Positions 16,674 to 26,351 are shown, numbered from the stretch's first letter. The stretch: 35,158 bases of DNA from Phycisphaerae bacterium (GCA_030593565.1 JAUVGW010000010.1:1-35158), one strand, 5' to 3'. Numbers and translations are program-made. The notes: generated by a model from the sequence alone, not told the origin.

Positions 16674-17983
16674 CTCAGTGGCCCGCTGATGCTACGGCAC
16701 GCCTCCTCGTGGTCACCGACCTCGACCGCCTCGGCCCGATCGTACGAAGTTGCTTTGCCCCGAACCCGATTGAGGGCGTCCGCACCTGTCTCGCCGGCAT
16801 CGCTGAAGTGGGACAAAAACCGACACGCGCTGTGCTCGTCGGACGCGAACCCGGCTGCCACAACCACGAAGCAGCCGTCGCGGCCATCAAGGCCGTCGCC
16901 GGAGACACCCCCGTCATCTTCTGCTGCGATCCCGCCTACGAAGACTTGGCCAAGGACGTCGTACGCCACGGGGCCGACGACTATCTGATCTTCCCTCCCG
17001 AGCCTGCTGAACTCGAACAGGCCCTCGGCATCCCATCGAAGGTGACACGCCAACGATGGATCGAAACGCCCGTCGTCGCACCGGCGCCCTCGGCGGAGGA
17101 ACTCGCCCACCTCGCGGATGCGCTGCCGCGACTCGTTGCCGGCGACGCCGGCACACTTGACGCCCTCGCCGCCCTGATCTGTGCCGCCCTCAACGCCGAG
17201 TCCGCCTCGGTCGTCATCCAGGGCACGGCAGGCCATGCCGGGCCGCCCGGCCCACTGGCCCTCGATGCCGTCCTTATTGAGCCCATCACCGACAACGAAC
17301 AACGAATCGGACAAATTCGCGTCGGCAGACGAAACGCCGGAGCATTCGCGCACGAGGACTCGGTCAAGCTCCGCCACTACGGCGTCCTCTTCGGCCGGAT
17401 GCTCGCCGGCGCGCGACGCGCGCACGAATGGCAACGCCTCGCGCTGACCGACGATTTGACCGGCCTCGCCAACCGCCGCAACCTCGTGGAATTCCTCGAG
17501 GACAAACTCGCCCTCGCGGCCAAAGCGCGATCCACCGTCACCGTTCTCTACTTCGATATCGACGACTTCAAACGCTACAACGACGCCTACGGCCACGATG
17601 CCGGCGACGAGATTCTTTGCGACATCGGCATCCTGTTCGCCCAGTGCAGCCGCGACACCGACCTGGTGGCACGTTATGGAGGCGACGAGTTCGTCGTCGT
17701 TTTCTGGGATCCCGAGGGCCCGCGAACGCTCGGCTCCCGCCATCCGCAAGGCGTCATCGATATCGTCCACCGATTTCGCGCGGCCCTCAAGAAGCACACC
17801 TTCACGCGACTCGGCCCCGAAGCCTCGGGACATCTCACCATCAGCGGCGGCTTGGCCCATTATCCCTGGGACGCCCACACAGGCATCGAACTCATCGAAG
17901 CCGCCGACCGCGCCCTCCTACAGGCCAAAGACGCCGGCAAGAACCGATTCTGGATAATCGGCGGCGGCGACGTGGGCGCGTAA
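16670..17983 (+). CDS. Diguanylate cyclase with degenerate receiver-like and GAF-like N-terminal regions
   Basis: DDLTGLANRRNLVEFL; LYFDIDDFKRYNDAYGHDAGDEIL; RDTDLVARYGGDEFVVVF (GGDEF plus RxxD I-site); GGLAHYPWDAHTGIELIEAADRALLQAKDAGKNRF. Confidence 0.93.
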   Translation: MTQWPADATARLLVVTDLDRLGPIVRSCFAPNPIEGVRTCLAGIAEVGQKPTRAVLVGREPGCHNHEAAVAAIKAVAGDTPVIFCCDPAYEDLAKDVVRHGADDYLIFPPEPAELEQALGIPSKVTRQRWIETPVVAPAPSAEELAHLADALPRLVAGDAGTLDALAALICAALNAESASVVIQGTAGHAGPPGPLALDAVLIEPITDNEQRIGQIRVGRRNAGAFAHEDSVKLRHYGVLFGRMLAGARRAHEWQRLALTDDLTGLANRRNLVEFLEDKLALAAKARSTVTVLYFDIDDFKRYNDAYGHDAGDEILCDIGILFAQCSRDTDLVARYGGDEFVVVFWDPEGPRTLGSRHPQGVIDIVHRFRAALKKHTFTRLGPEASGHLTISGGLAHYPWDAHTGIELIEAADRALLQAKDAGKNRFWIIGGGDVGA

Positions 17984-18077
17984 CGACGTACCTCAGCCGT
18001 TCGACGCGCAAAAACCGGGCCGCCACGTTTGTGACGGCCCGTGGTGATTGCCAGTCATGTCGCAAAGCAAACGCTGA

Positions 18078-18210
18078 CTAGAGCATTTCACGTTTGTCTG
18101 TAGCGGCCGACGCCCCTGTCGGCCGTGGATTGTTCGATGATGCTGCGTCCGACACGGGGGTCGGCCGCTACAGTCCATGGGTGCAGCCGACTTTTGCCAC
18201 GGGCTGCTAG
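18078..18210. repeat. CTAG-bounded region with REPIN-like nested palindrome
   Basis: CTGTAGCGGCCGAC (18098-18111) pairs with GTCGGCCGCTACAG (18160-18173); inner hairpin CGGCCGAC-GCCCCT-GTCGGCCG; CTAG at 18078 and 18207. Confidence 0.75.
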
Positions 18211-19391
18211 CGGCGGCGCCGTATCAGTGCCAATCCGCCTGCGGCAAACAGAGCCAGCGTCGTCGGCTCCGGGATGCAGTAGGTCGACAGATCCCAGTCC
18301 TTCACGTTACTCTCCCCCGCAGGGTAGAGGTACTGGTAGTCGGTGCTGGGGAAGACGATCCTCTCCCAGTCAGGCTGCCAATCAAGATCCCAATAGAAAA
18401 GGAGTTGGCCGTCATCCGCAGACGCCGTCACGGTTGGCGCCCACTCGGTTCCCGCAGAATCCACGAGTCGGATGTTCTCCTGCCGGCCGGCGACCCGATC
18501 GATGTAGTCGACGAGCAGCCAGACCTCCTTCTCATTCTCCTCCACGTACTCATTGTCAACGCGGAGTACCTCCGGCATCTCCCAGTAGGGATCGTCGTAG
18601 GTGGCCGCCAATGTACCAGCCTCGCGGAACGTCTCGTGCCAGTTGCCATCCTGGTCATCCGCATCCGTCAGGAAATACGCGATGTCATATTGGTTCATCG
18701 CGTATTCAGGCTTGTTCTCGCCGGGGCAGAGCGTCACGTATTGCTGGGCGTTCCAAGCCGGGTATTCCACCAGATTCCAGCCAGGCGTGAAGCTGTTCGT
18801 GTAGGTCTCCTCGCTTGCGCCACCTGGCCCGGGGCCACCGCGATCCGAGTCATGCCATACCGACTGCTCGGCAGGGTCGACACCGTCCCAGCGGTCACCA
18901 CCGACCAGGGTCAGGGCGTGCGCCGGGTTGTCAAAACCCACACCGACATACTGACAGCGCTCCAACTCATCCAACAGGAAATTGTAATCGGCTGGGGTCA
19001 GACCGTTGGCATTGTAAAACTTGGTGACGTCCGTGTACGCGTTCGCCGGCTTGAACTCGGCTGAAGCAGGGTTCTTCCCGTACGTGTACAGCCAGTAGTT
19101 AACGCCTCGCTCCATCCAGCCCAGGTTTCCCCAGCCGAGGTCTGTGATCAGTTGATTGTAGATGCTGTCGGCCCGAGCCTGGGGATTCGCCCCCGTTCCA
19201 TAGCCCGCCCCGCCCAGCAGATTCGCCGCCACGGCCTGCCAGCAACTGTTATCGCCTGCATCTGGCCAGCCCGGTATTTCGGGCCGGTCGAGCTTATTCA
19301 CATCCGGCACCGATTTGTACACGTCCCAATCGGCGGCGGCCGTGCCCGACAAGAACGCGACGACTGCAATCGCACAGACGATGTTTTTCAT
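18207..19391 (-). CDS. PEP-CTERM protein with papain-like/IdeS-like cysteine peptidase signature
   Basis: Signal peptide MKNIVCAIAVVAFLSGTAAA; GDNSCWQAVAANLLGGAGYG; PAHALTLVGGDRWDG; C-terminal IPEPTTLALFAAGGLALIRRRR. Confidence 0.85.
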   Translation of the reverse strand: MKNIVCAIAVVAFLSGTAAADWDVYKSVPDVNKLDRPEIPGWPDAGDNSCWQAVAANLLGGAGYGTGANPQARADSIYNQLITDLGWGNLGWMERGVNYWLYTYGKNPASAEFKPANAYTDVTKFYNANGLTPADYNFLLDELERCQYVGVGFDNPAHALTLVGGDRWDGVDPAEQSVWHDSDRGGPGPGGASEETYTNSFTPGWNLVEYPAWNAQQYVTLCPGENKPEYAMNQYDIAYFLTDADDQDGNWHETFREAGTLAATYDDPYWEMPEVLRVDNEYVEENEKEVWLLVDYIDRVAGRQENIRLVDSAGTEWAPTVTASADDGQLLFYWDLDWQPDWERIVFPSTDYQYLYPAGESNVKDWDLSTYCIPEPTTLALFAAGGLALIRRRR

Positions 19392-20163
19392 AATCGTCCT
19401 CCTCCCGGCAAGAAATGCCATTGTCCCAGTGTATTTGCCTCCATCCGTGAAATCTTATTCAGCCCAGCCCTGCTCCCTCCGGACTCGGCCCTTTTGCCCA
19501 GGTACCGTCTGTCCATGAGCGTCATGAATCCGGCAAAGACCCGTCCACCTACCGAAAGCCCGGCAGGTGGACGAAGACAGCATTCGTTCCCCCCGCCATG
19601 TTCATCCACATGATGCACCTCCTCTATTGCCGTATCATTTGAACTGTGGTTTTCGCCACCTCCTTGCCGCCAGACGAGGACGCCGAACAAGGGGGCCCGC
19701 AAACAGTAAGATTGACCCAGCGACATGATGCGCCGGACGATATGTCTGAGTGTGAGCGGGCACGCCTCCTCACACGTCATGGACTACAGACGAAGCCGCG
19801 CGTCTGCTCGAACACGCGCCATTCGGCTCGCACGCGCCAAGAAAACCACCGGCCCTGATTGTCGTAGTGCGAGTGGCCTCTCACGCAGGATGTGCCAGAC
19901 TCCTCCTCTACCCTTCCACTTGTACCTATAACCTCGACGCCTAGCCGTGTCAAGCTTTCAGGCCATGATTCTCGATTCGCGTGAGGCGACACGGGGCACT
20001 CGCATCGTGGCCCTTCTCCGAGGTACGCCGGAGATGACCCACCCCAAATTATCAAGAACAGCTTGGCCGACGGCCGTTGACGTCGGCCAAGCCTGCCGAG
20101 ATTCTCGTGTCCACAATCCAAATCAGGCCTGGACAAACCTTATGATAACGTTAAAATACAAGC

Positions 20164-21360
20164 ATGAAAGAGGAACGCAAATCCGCCACTGCAATCGGAG
20201 CCGCCAGTTTCAGCGCCTGTGCCCCGGCTGTCGAAGCCCATCGGCCCGCCATCGCAACGGAACTGGTGAGACAGCACATCGATCGCGCAACGGCACTACT
20301 GAAGAAACACGATGCCGGCGGCCTGCTGTTCTTTCGTGATACGAACATCATTGCGTTTTGCGGCGTCCCGTTGGCGCCTTCGGACCGCCTCGTGTGCGGC
20401 CTGCTGAATCGCGACGGCCGAGTGGCTTTCGTTGTGCCCGCCTTCGAAGCCGCCATGGCAAACGAGCTTCCCCCAACCGGCCAACTCGTCCCGTGGGAAG
20501 AGCACGAAGATCCGTATGCTACAGTCGCCAAAGCAGCACGATTGCTGGGCCTCGACGCCGGCACCGTGTTGCTGGACGGCCACACATGGATCGATGTCCA
20601 GGCGCGCCTCGCCGCGGCGCTGCCGAGGCTGACGCTCCGGCCAGACCCGGGCGTGATCGAAGCTGTCCGCATCATAAAAAGCCCGGAAGAAGTCGACGCC
20701 ATCCGCTCCGCCTGCAGGGACACCGGCAGGATATATCCGCTCGTCGGCGAACGCCTGCGCCCCGGCTTGGCCGAATGGGAACTGAGCCAGGATGTCTTGC
20801 ACCGACTTCGGCGAGATGGCCTGAGCCCGTTCGGCGACCTGATTCAGGGCGGGGACAGCGCCGCGATCCCACATGGCATAGCCGGATCACGTTTGTTTCA
20901 GGAGGGCGATGCAGTCATCGTCGACTTCGTGTGCGCCCACGACGGCTACCTCGGCGACATGACCCGCACATTCGCGATCGGCCGGCCTTCGGAGGAGATC
21001 AGACAGGCATATGCAGTGGTACGCGAGGCGCACCGAATGGCGATCGACGCCGTCCGTCCGGGTGTGACGTGCGAGTCGGTCGATCACGTCGCGAGGACGA
21101 CGATTCAGCGGGCCGGCCTCGGGAAGTACTTCGTCCATCGCCTCGGCCACGGAATAGGGCTGGACGTTCACGAACCGCCGTACCTGGTACGCGGCAACTC
21201 GCAGCTTCTCGCACCGGGAATGTGCGTCACAATCGAGCCCGGCGTCTATGTGCCGGGCCGGTTCGGTATTCGCATCGAGGATACGATCACCATCACGCAA
21301 GACGGCTGCGAGATTCTCAGCAACACCGTGCCAACCGACGTCTCACCGACATTCACCTGA
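20164..21360 (+). CDS. M24 family metallopeptidase (Xaa-Pro aminopeptidase-like)
   Basis: IIKSPEEVDAIRSAC; IPHGIAG; VIVDFVCAHDGYLGDMTRTFAIG; FVHRLGHGIGLDVHEPPYL; CVTIEPGVYVPGRFGIRIEDTI. Confidence 0.93.
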   Translation: MKEERKSATAIGAASFSACAPAVEAHRPAIATELVRQHIDRATALLKKHDAGGLLFFRDTNIIAFCGVPLAPSDRLVCGLLNRDGRVAFVVPAFEAAMANELPPTGQLVPWEEHEDPYATVAKAARLLGLDAGTVLLDGHTWIDVQARLAAALPRLTLRPDPGVIEAVRIIKSPEEVDAIRSACRDTGRIYPLVGERLRPGLAEWELSQDVLHRLRRDGLSPFGDLIQGGDSAAIPHGIAGSRLFQEGDAVIVDFVCAHDGYLGDMTRTFAIGRPSEEIRQAYAVVREAHRMAIDAVRPGVTCESVDHVARTTIQRAGLGKYFVHRLGHGIGLDVHEPPYLVRGNSQLLAPGMCVTIEPGVYVPGRFGIRIEDTITITQDGCEILSNTVPTDVSPTFT

Positions 21361-22128
21361 AAAAGGGGGGCAGGCTTACTTTTTCTTTGGATGCTCGCCC
21401 CGCTTCGGTCGCCAAGGAGGGCGAAGACTGGATTGGAGCTTCAAGCGAGCCGCGGTGTGACGTTGCCAGGAGACCTCGCCGTATGGAGCGCCTCGGGCGA
21501 GGCTGAGCCTTACCGCATCAAGCTCCGCTTCGGTTTCCGGTCGATTTACGAATGCCGTCCAAGTCCGCAGCGGAGATACCGGCCAATCCTTCACCGCGAC
21601 CAGCCAGGGGGATTTTACATCTTTGCGACGCCGGCGGACCAGGCTCGACCACAGCCAGTCCTCGGCACGCGCGACCAAGCCTGCCCGCAGGGCGTTTCGC
21701 TCGACGTAACGACAGACAGTCAGGAAATGGCGGTCCTCCTGAATGGGGAAGCTCTTGAAACGCCCCTGATAGACCGGGCCCGTGCCACGCGTATCGCGGT
21801 GGGCGTGCCAACGACGCATGTGTGTGGTGGTCAGCCATTGCATGTAGCGGGACGTCTGGCCGTCGCCTGTCGGCCAGAGCACGAGGTGCCAGTGGTTAGG
21901 CATGAGGCAGTAGCTGATGACGCGCATAGGCGATTTGGCGTGTGCCTCGTCGAGGACCTTCTCGAAGGCAACGTAATCACCGGACTTCTCAAACAGCGGC
22001 AGGCGACTCACACGCCGGTTGAGTACGTGATACACAATCCCGCCGCGGTCGATTCGCAGACGTCTGGCCATCGGGACATGTTACCCCGACCCCAATAACG
22101 TGTCATTAAGTAAGCCTGACCCTCTTTC
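21361..22128. mobile_element. RAYT-containing element bounded by inverted GGGGNCAGGCTTACTT repeats
   Basis: Left AAAAGGGGGGCAGGCTTACTT, right AAGTAAGCCTGACCCTCTTT flank the transposase ORF. Confidence 0.85.
21376..22071 (-). CDS. REP-associated tyrosine transposase (RAYT, Y1/IS200-like HUH family)
   Basis: MARRLRIDRGGIVYHVLNRRVSRLPLFEKSGDYVAFEKVLDEA...ISYCLMPNHWHLVLWPTGDG...GPVYQGRFKSFPIQEDRHFLTVCRYVERNALRAGLVARAEDWLWSS. Confidence 0.95.
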   Translation of the reverse strand: MARRLRIDRGGIVYHVLNRRVSRLPLFEKSGDYVAFEKVLDEAHAKSPMRVISYCLMPNHWHLVLWPTGDGQTSRYMQWLTTTHMRRWHAHRDTRGTGPVYQGRFKSFPIQEDRHFLTVCRYVERNALRAGLVARAEDWLWSSLVRRRRKDVKSPWLVAVKDWPVSPLRTWTAFVNRPETEAELDAVRLSLARGAPYGEVSWQRHTAARLKLQSSLRPPWRPKRGEHPKKK

Positions 22129-22210
22129 TCCCTCTCTCGTGGAATCGCGCAGTAGCGATAGTCGGCGCAGAGTAGGCTCCTGACATCCCAGCTTCACACC
22201 GCCGCTGAGG

Positions 22211-23026
22211 TCAGCTTCTGGGCGATTCGCGGAGTAAGTCCATGTCGATGTCGCGCCGTTTGTTTCCGACGATTGCAGTGTATTCGATGGGTAGGCGGCT
22301 GGTTCCGACACGGTGCTGGTAACGCTGCGTCTTGCGAACCTCAAGCGTCTTGTCGGCCATGACTGATTGGATGAGGCGAGCGAAGCCGCTGGTGTCGTCC
22401 TGATCGAGGAAACTCGACTTGATGTTGAAGGCGATCCAGCCGCCGGGCTCAATCAGGTTGTAAGCGTTGGCGAACGCCTTCGTTGGAATGTCCCCGAAAC
22501 CAAGAGCAGCAACGCAGGTCAGGCAGTTGAACCCGTGCCCTGCGAGTTCACGTCGATCGCTCTGGTCTAGTCGCGTCATATCAACGACGTGGTAATCAGC
22601 ATAGACGCCGGGCCGATCGCGTTGTGTGGCCTCAGCCGCAGCCTCAATGATGTCCACGCCAACCATAAACTCGACGCCGATGTTGGCGAGCTCTTCGCCA
22701 ACCATGCCGTTTCCGGCACCGAGATCAAGTACGCGCAGCGTACTTGCAGGCGTGTCGCAAGCGTCCAACTCCGCCTCGAAGAGCTTCCGAATCCTGGCGG
22801 GAGAGTCGCACTTGAGGATGTCGTATATGAGACGCTCGTACAGCCCGGGTACGGCGAAGAGTTCGTCGTAGTCATGCAGGCGAATCTCACGCCACTCTCC
22901 GTTCAGGCGGATCACGCACCACTCTTCATCCTGCGTGAACGAGAGATCCGCCGGGGGCAGCGCGATTCGGAGGTCGTTGCGTAAGGTCGTCCTTTGTCCA
23001 ATATGCGAGCTCGTCGCCACGGTCAT
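22211..23026 (-). CDS. Class I SAM-dependent methyltransferase
   Basis: LRVLDLGAGNGMVGEELANIGVEFMVGVDIIEAAAEATQRDRPGVYADYHVVDMTRL...AYNLIEPGGWIAFNIK. Confidence 0.85.
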   Translation of the reverse strand: MTVATSSHIGQRTTLRNDLRIALPPADLSFTQDEEWCVIRLNGEWREIRLHDYDELFAVPGLYERLIYDILKCDSPARIRKLFEAELDACDTPASTLRVLDLGAGNGMVGEELANIGVEFMVGVDIIEAAAEATQRDRPGVYADYHVVDMTRLDQSDRRELAGHGFNCLTCVAALGFGDIPTKAFANAYNLIEPGGWIAFNIKSSFLDQDDTSGFARLIQSVMADKTLEVRKTQRYQHRVGTSRLPIEYTAIVGNKRRDIDMDLLRESPRS

Positions 23027-23049
23027 ACAAGAAACTCCTTGCGGGTTCG

Positions 23050-23628
23050 TCAGGGTACTGTTGGCGTTTTCGCGGGAATCGCCTCTGATTCGCCGGGCTC
23101 GGCAGCGGGCTCAGCCGGCGACATCACCGGCGGCGCTGCTTGGGTGGCCGCATCCAACGGCCCAGGCACGAGCAACGGCGAAGCATCGAGGGACTCCGCG
23201 TCCATCATCGCCGCGATGCGCTGCAACGTTGCCAGGATCGTGGTCTGCTCCCATTCCTCCAAGCTCACCAGCTCCTGCCGGAACCGGTCTTGCAGAAGCG
23301 AGGGAGCTGCCGCCAGAACCTGTTCCCCCTCGCTGGTGAGGCGGACAGTTACACTCCGCCGGTCCTGCCCGTTCCGAGTTCGATCGACCAGCCCTCTCTT
23401 GGTGAGCCGATCCAGGATGCCTGTCACGGTTGGCCCGCTGAGGTGTACCGCTCGGGCGAGGACGCCGGTCGAGGATTCGCCCAGGTTGGCTGCCGCTTGC
23501 AGGGTCGCTAGTTGCGGCCCCGTGAGCCCATGCTCCTCGGCGAGCCGCCGAGAATGGAGATCGACGGCGCGCATGATCCGGCGAATCGCCGCGACGATCT
23601 GGTTTTCCATGCTGAGTGGAGTTCCCAT
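23050..23628 (-). CDS. MarR family transcriptional regulator
   Basis: LTGPQLATLQAAANLGESSTGVLARAVHLSGPTVTGILDRLTKRGLVDRTRNGQDRRSVTVRLTSEGEQVL. Confidence 0.93.
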   Translation of the reverse strand: MGTPLSMENQIVAAIRRIMRAVDLHSRRLAEEHGLTGPQLATLQAAANLGESSTGVLARAVHLSGPTVTGILDRLTKRGLVDRTRNGQDRRSVTVRLTSEGEQVLAAAPSLLQDRFRQELVSLEEWEQTTILATLQRIAAMMDAESLDASPLLVPGPLDAATQAAPPVMSPAEPAAEPGESEAIPAKTPTVP

Positions 23629-24012
23629 GCTGGCCCTTCTGCGCCAAGTACCGCATCCGATGGTTACGATCCAACATGCTAGGGTACTATCTATTCTGCG
23701 TCAACCGCAACGCGGGAGGAGGAGGGCGACGTTCGCAACGTCTGGTGCCACAAGAGGTTATGGCTCCCGTGGTCTTGGGTCTCCGCCCAAGATGCCTCAG
23801 TTTTTTCGCTTCTGTGCGAAATATCTGTGGCGAATGTAACGCCCGCCTGGCGTCCAACCCGTTCGATGCTTATGATCGCGAACCGTGGCCTCGGGCAGCA
23901 GCCAGCCTCGGCGACCGGTGGAGCGACGCTATCGACCACCCCGGCTCGCAAGCATTCTCGCTCAAGGCAGATGGCGTCGTGGCGCTGCGGCGCCGGGTTC
24001 CTGCGAGTCCCC

Positions 24013-24768
24013 ATGATTCGACTGACGGCCATATCCAAGACGTTCGACGAGGGCCACAGCCACGCCGTGCGGGACCTGTCGCTCGAAGTTCAGGATGGTG
24101 AAACGTTGGTTCTGCTTGGGTCGTCCGGCTGTGGCAAGACCACGACGCTTAAGATGATCAACCGTCTGATCGAGCCCACTTCGGGAACGGTGACCGTGGA
24201 CGGCCGCTGTGTGACTGAACACGACATCCTGCCGCTCCGACGATCCATCGGATACGTGTTTCAGGGGATCGGGCTCTTTCCCCACATGACGATCGAACAG
24301 AACGTGGCAGTCGTCCCGAAACTTCTGGATTGGCCCCCCGACCGCCGCGCGGCTCGCGCGCACGAGATGCTGTCACTTGTCGAGCTTGATCCGGTGGTCT
24401 ACGGACGCCGCCGCCCTGGGGATTTGTCGGGAGGCGAGCAACAACGTGTCGGCGTGGCCCGAGCGCTTGCCGCCGATCCTGCGTACTTGCTTATGGATGA
24501 GCCCTTCGGTGCCCTGGATGCTATCACCAGGGATATCCTTCAACAGGAGCTTCTGCGGATCAAACGCGAGCTGGGCAAGACGATTGTCTTCGTGACGCAT
24601 GACATCTTCGAGGCCCTGACACTGGCAGACCGGATCGCCGTTATGCATGAAGGGCGGCTGGAGCAGGTCGGTTCCCGGCGTGAGATCCTGGCAAACCCCG
24701 CGAGTGAGTTCGTCAGAAGTCTATTCGCAAAGCCGAAGGCACAGCTTGAACTGTTGGCCGAGCAATGA
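24013..24768 (+). CDS. ABC transporter ATP-binding protein, glycine betaine/choline (OpuCA/ProV-like) type
   Basis: Walker A LGSSGCGKTTTLKMINRL; LSGGEQQRVGVARALAADPAYLLMDEPFGALD; ITRDILQQELLRIKRELGKTIVFVTHD. Confidence 0.93.
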   Translation: MIRLTAISKTFDEGHSHAVRDLSLEVQDGETLVLLGSSGCGKTTTLKMINRLIEPTSGTVTVDGRCVTEHDILPLRRSIGYVFQGIGLFPHMTIEQNVAVVPKLLDWPPDRRAARAHEMLSLVELDPVVYGRRRPGDLSGGEQQRVGVARALAADPAYLLMDEPFGALDAITRDILQQELLRIKRELGKTIVFVTHDIFEALTLADRIAVMHEGRLEQVGSRREILANPASEFVRSLFAKPKAQLELLAEQ

Positions 24769-26351
24769 TGGTTCACGACGACAAGCACTCGCTCGCGGCA
24801 TGGCTGTTTCGCCTCCTTGCGTCCGCCGTCGTTTGCTGCGCTACGGCTGTATCAGCGGCTCAGACAGCGGACACCGTTCGGATCGGGTCGAAGAACTTCA
24901 CCGAACAGGAAATCCTCGGCGAACTCGTCGCTCAACTCATTGAGCGGCACACCGATCTGCGAGTCGAGCGGACGTTTGGCCTTGGCGGGACCGGTGTTTG
25001 CCACGCAGCTCTGGTTGCCGGCGAGTTGGACATCTACGTCGAGTACACGGGCACGGCGCTCCTCAATGTGCTGAAGCACGAGGTCCGCACCAACACGGAT
25101 GACGCGTACCAAATCGTCGCGAAGGCATACCGGCAGCGATTCGAACTGGAGTGGCTGCCACCAATGGGTTTCAACAACACCTACGCCATTACGGTACGCG
25201 CTACGCACGCTGACGAGCACGGCTGGCATGCAATCAGCGACCTTAGCAACGTCGCCGACCGGCTATCAGCGGGATTCACCGCCGAGTTCATGGAGCGTCC
25301 AGACGGCTATCCCGGTCTTCGCCGCGCGTACGGCCTCGACTTCGGGCGAACCGCTGACTTGGATCCGGGCCTGATGTACAAAGCCCTGGCGGATGGGCAG
25401 GTCGATGTGATTTGCGCCTTCGCCACCGATGGTCGCATCGCCGCGTACGACCTGCGTGTCCTGCTGGACGACAGTTCATTCTTCCCTCCGTACGACGCGG
25501 CCCCGGTCATCCGCAGTGCTCTGCTTCGCGAGCATCCTGAAGTCCGCGACGCGCTAGCTGCGTTGGCTGGAACCATCAGCGATCAGGCCATGCGCAGACT
25601 CAACTACGCGGTCGACGAACTAAGAAAAACGCCGTCGAGCGTGGCCAACGAGTGGATCGAGTCGCGAGCCGTGGGCATCCCGCAATCAACGGCAGATGCA
25701 ACAACACCGCGGACGGACGGCGTCGTTGGTTTCTGGGCAACGGTTACGACGCGGCGGGCGGAGTTGTGGCAGAAGGTGCTGGAGCACCTCGGTTTGTCAG
25801 CCTTGGCAATGGCGATCGCCATCCTGATTGGTGTTCCGACGGGCATCTTCATTCATCGACACCGTGCGGCACTACCCCTCGTGCTGGGCGCGACGGAGAT
25901 CGTTCAGACCATCCCCAGCCTGGCGATGCTGGCTTTCCTCTTCGCCGTCTACGGCATCTTGGGCATGACTCCGGCCGTCACGGCCCTCGTACTCTACGCG
26001 CTGCTGCCGATCGTGGTGAACACGTTCACCGGCCTGAAGGAGTTGTCCCCCGAAATCATCGAAGCCGCGGACGGTGTCGGCATGTCCGGGCGGCAGCGAT
26101 TGTGGATGGTCGAATTGCCACTGGCCCTGCCCATGATTGTGGCAGGCATCCGGACGTCGACCGTCTGGACCATTGGCATCGCTACGCTCTCGACCTACAT
26201 TGGCGCCGGCGGTCTTGGGGACTTCATCAGCCGCGGCTTGGCACGAAACGACCCCAGGCTGACGTTGCTTGGAGCCGTACCGGCAGCGATGATGGCCGTG
26301 GTTCTTAGTTTGGGCATCCGCCTCATTGAGCGACGGCTGCGAAAGTCCTGA
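24765..26351 (+). CDS. Fused substrate-binding (OpuAC-type) plus permease protein
   Basis: N-terminal signal then VRIGSKNFTEQEILGELVAQLIE...GELDIYVEYTGTALLNVL; C-terminal LSALAMAIAILIGVPTGIFIHRH...TIPSLAMLAFLFAVYGILGMTPAVTALVLYALLPIVVNTFTGLKEL...; ATGA overlap with the ATPase. Confidence 0.92.
   Translation: MMVHDDKHSLAAWLFRLLASAVVCCATAVSAAQTADTVRIGSKNFTEQEILGELVAQLIERHTDLRVERTFGLGGTGVCHAALVAGELDIYVEYTGTALLNVLKHEVRTNTDDAYQIVAKAYRQRFELEWLPPMGFNNTYAITVRATHADEHGWHAISDLSNVADRLSAGFTAEFMERPDGYPGLRRAYGLDFGRTADLDPGLMYKALADGQVDVICAFATDGRIAAYDLRVLLDDSSFFPPYDAAPVIRSALLREHPEVRDALAALAGTISDQAMRRLNYAVDELRKTPSSVANEWIESRAVGIPQSTADATTPRTDGVVGFWATVTTRRAELWQKVLEHLGLSALAMAIAILIGVPTGIFIHRHRAALPLVLGATEIVQTIPSLAMLAFLFAVYGILGMTPAVTALVLYALLPIVVNTFTGLKELSPEIIEAADGVGMSGRQRLWMVELPLALPMIVAGIRTSTVWTIGIATLSTYIGAGGLGDFISRGLARNDPRLTLLGAVPAAMMAVVLSLGIRLIERRLRKS

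Noticed and set aside
16220-17878. 552-aa minus-strand ORF
   Set aside because: Antisense to the GGDEF protein and its upstream partner, which carry recognisable motifs.
1920-18173. All palindromes as simple rho-independent terminators
   Set aside because: Several lie in divergent promoter regions (7829, 15245) or upstream of genes, lack U-tracts, and have TIRs or REPIN layout; only 13456-13477 looks terminator-like.
20358-21506. 382-aa plus-strand ORF in another frame
   Set aside because: Out-of-frame shadow of the M24 peptidase.
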